Source: Rhodeus uyekii
Lineage: Eukaryota > Chordata > Actinopteri > Cypriniformes > Acheilognathidae
DNA length: 64,000 bases
Direction: 5' to 3'
Assembly (NCBI GenBank): GCA_037043235.1
Contig: JAWRVZ010000132.1
Span: forward strand, 733,501 to 797,500
Below, piece by piece: positions 55,706-58,700 of this stretch. The position numbers were made by a program, and so were the translations under genes. Within the stretch, counting starts at the first letter, position 1. Every line of letters starts with the position of its first letter. The notes below the pieces were generated by a model. The model ran no database searches. It was not told the origin of the DNA and saw only the letters and a list, made by a program, of their open reading frames with translations.

Positions 55706-58700
55706 TTTTTTATTAAAAAGCAATTACATAAAAATGATTATAATGATTTCCAAACCAATTTAACTTTCAAGACAAAATCTAAATACATTTCCAATCAACT
55801 TCTAAAGATAGGCTGCATAAGGTTCTTGAATGAATGATTTATTAGTTGCATTTTGCACTGTCATTGTAGGGACATTGACATCACCTTTTCACGCCCACAA
55901 GCATGACGTTGAACAAAATAATCTGATTGGTTGCTTTACATGTCAGTCAGATGGCCTATTAGCAGTCCTTGTCCAATTAAAGCTGTTATGTAGTCTTCTG
56001 CCGTCAGCCTAACGGTCTGGCTATGCTATACCCTAAAAGCGACAGAATGCTCAAGCATACCTGTTTTTTCTCACCACAGTTGCAATGTACAGGCACCAGA
56101 ACCACGTCTCCTCACAGCAAATCTTTGTTTGTGTGTGTGATGGGGGAATTACAGCCGCTGTTTTGACTCCTTTACACATTTTATATGCTCTTCACAAGTT
56201 CTCAGCTGCTCAAAGTACCATCATATGTAGCTACGTACATACAACGGATGCATTTAGCCCCAAATACAGCATTTGTTTTATATATTTTCTGTAAGTTTCA
56301 TCATGAATTATATGTAATAAAAGCAGACCAATCAAATGTGTGAACATATCCCTATGCCTTTAGTTTTGGTGGTAAAATGCCAATGTGAAAACTAAGGGGA
56401 CTAGGACTAAATGTTTAAACACACCCTTAATTAGCAGAATTCAACAGAATTAGAAAAACAATAATAACCAAAGCATCACAGAAAACATTGAAATACTGTA
56501 ATACCTTGACATATGAGCGTCCCAACATATGAGTATTCTGAGATATGAGCAAGCCTTCAAGCTATTTTTTGCTTTGAGATACAAGTAAATATTTGAGATA
56601 CGAGCAGCTTACAGACGCCGACGCTAGAGGTAGTCGAGCATTCGGAGCAGCTCAAGCCGCCTCATTTATGGAGTAATTTCATATGATCTCCACTAGAGGG
56701 CCACCTTTGTTTTTACAGCTTGAGGTTACTGGGGGTGACGAGTGATTCACAAGTATTATACTGTGAGCATAATTCAGATTTTTTTTTAAAGCTGGGGAAA
56801 ATGATTTGAGATATGAGCAATTTGAGTTACGAGCTCGGTCCTGGAACGGATTATGCTCGTATCTCAAGGTATTACTTTATTGGAAATCAAGTTCCGTCAA
56901 CATTAACAACCTCTGACACCGGCCCCTGTTCATCGGTACATCTTTATTATAAAGCCCAGCTAAATCTCATCCTGTGTTTGGTCAAGAGGGTCAGAAGGAA
57001 ATAGCAGTGAGGAGCTACTCGAATGTGTTTTAACAGCAAAAAGTTGATCACAACAGTACTGACTCAGCCGCACTGCTTCCCTGCTAGTGAGACATACAAA
57101 TTGTAAATAAAACTGGTGTGAGTCAGAGGACCTGAAAATGTTGCAATCTACATTAAACATTTAACATAATATAACTCTATACTCTGCTTTCACAAAAATG
57201 CATAATTTTGTGTCAAGGGAACATTTTGTGCTAGATTGAGGGTTGCGTCTCGCATTACTCTCTCATTACTTTTTGCACTCACTTAATGCATTTTTAAATC
57301 CAGTACAACGCAACGTTCTAATTTTACACTGCTAAATACTCTTATTAGGCCATGAGCTAGGACACTAAAATGTTGGATTATGCGACATTCAGGGGAAGTT
57401 CTCTTTGACTTTCCCATTGTTCCCTTGGGAAAAGACATTCCATTTACGTTAGCGGAACATTCCATTTACGTTAGCGGAAGAACACTTGTTCATAACTTTA
57501 GGAGAACCTTGACAGAACATCAGCTAAAGTTCTAAAAACATTCCCTGTTAGCGCTAGGCTAACATTAGCTTTCGTATGATCCTACACAAATGTTCACATC
57601 TGCAATGTTTTTTGTTTTGCTGTATATTATATTGAATGACGACGTCGACAACAAAAAGACACAAAACCGAGATCCTGACTCCTAGATCACATCATTTTTT
57701 ACAACTTTTATGGAGCTGCCTACAGAAAGCTGAACAATCGGGCTTTGAACGCAATGTATTCTATCCCTCACGGCCTCGTTTTCATTCCTGTCAAAAATTA
57801 AAAATGCCGCAACCCTGACTAAGATCCTCTCTCGTAGAGATCTGCACCGTAGCACCTTTATCTTCCCCATGTGTCCGGGGAACAGATGTTCTTTTCAAAG
57901 CTCAGCTACACACGCTGACTTGCGCCTGAGATTAAGGTGCTGCTCACTGCAGGGAACACAGTTTCTCTCTGATAAAGAGCACTAGACAAGCTTCTACTGG
58001 AGATCACAAGCTGAGATGTCTGCTTTAGACGCAAAGGTGGACTACTTTCATTTGTTTACCTGTTCTCTTGATGATTCGCTCAATTACTTCAACCTGCCTT
58101 CACCTATTTTCAGCACAGGCCACAAGCAAACCACAACATACGCAAGTTTTCCAGAGGAATAATGCCAAGAAACGACAAGCTCTGACCTGAAGAGCTGACC
58201 ACAATTTTTTACCGCATGTTCCAATGCTAAAATAGAATATACTGCAATCCGCTGGACACACAGCAAAGCAAGCGTGTGTTTCCATGAAACACAGACAGAA
58301 TATTTGAGCCTACTTTTCTATCAGCCATGACATTATTTGAAACAAGTTAGGATTGTAGCACCGGGGTTTCATTCATTCTAGTTCATTTGGGGGGTTTGAA
58401 TGGGGTTTGGGGGTTAAATGCCCTTGAGCAAACTATTCTAAAACTGAAAGAGTGATTGGAAGCTTAAAAATCATACGACCGTGACGTAGTTCGCTTATAC
58501 GTTCACATATTCATGTTTAGCTTTTTACGTCTGGTGATTGTAATACAAAATTCATAAACATTGTGTTTGTTGGTCACAGAGCTTATATTGTGCAATAATC
58601 CCAACCTAATGGAAAAATCCTATTGGATTTTTGTGGGAGAACCAGGGTGATGCAAACTTCCGGGTTGCCCTACAACAATACATCATCACCACAGTACTCT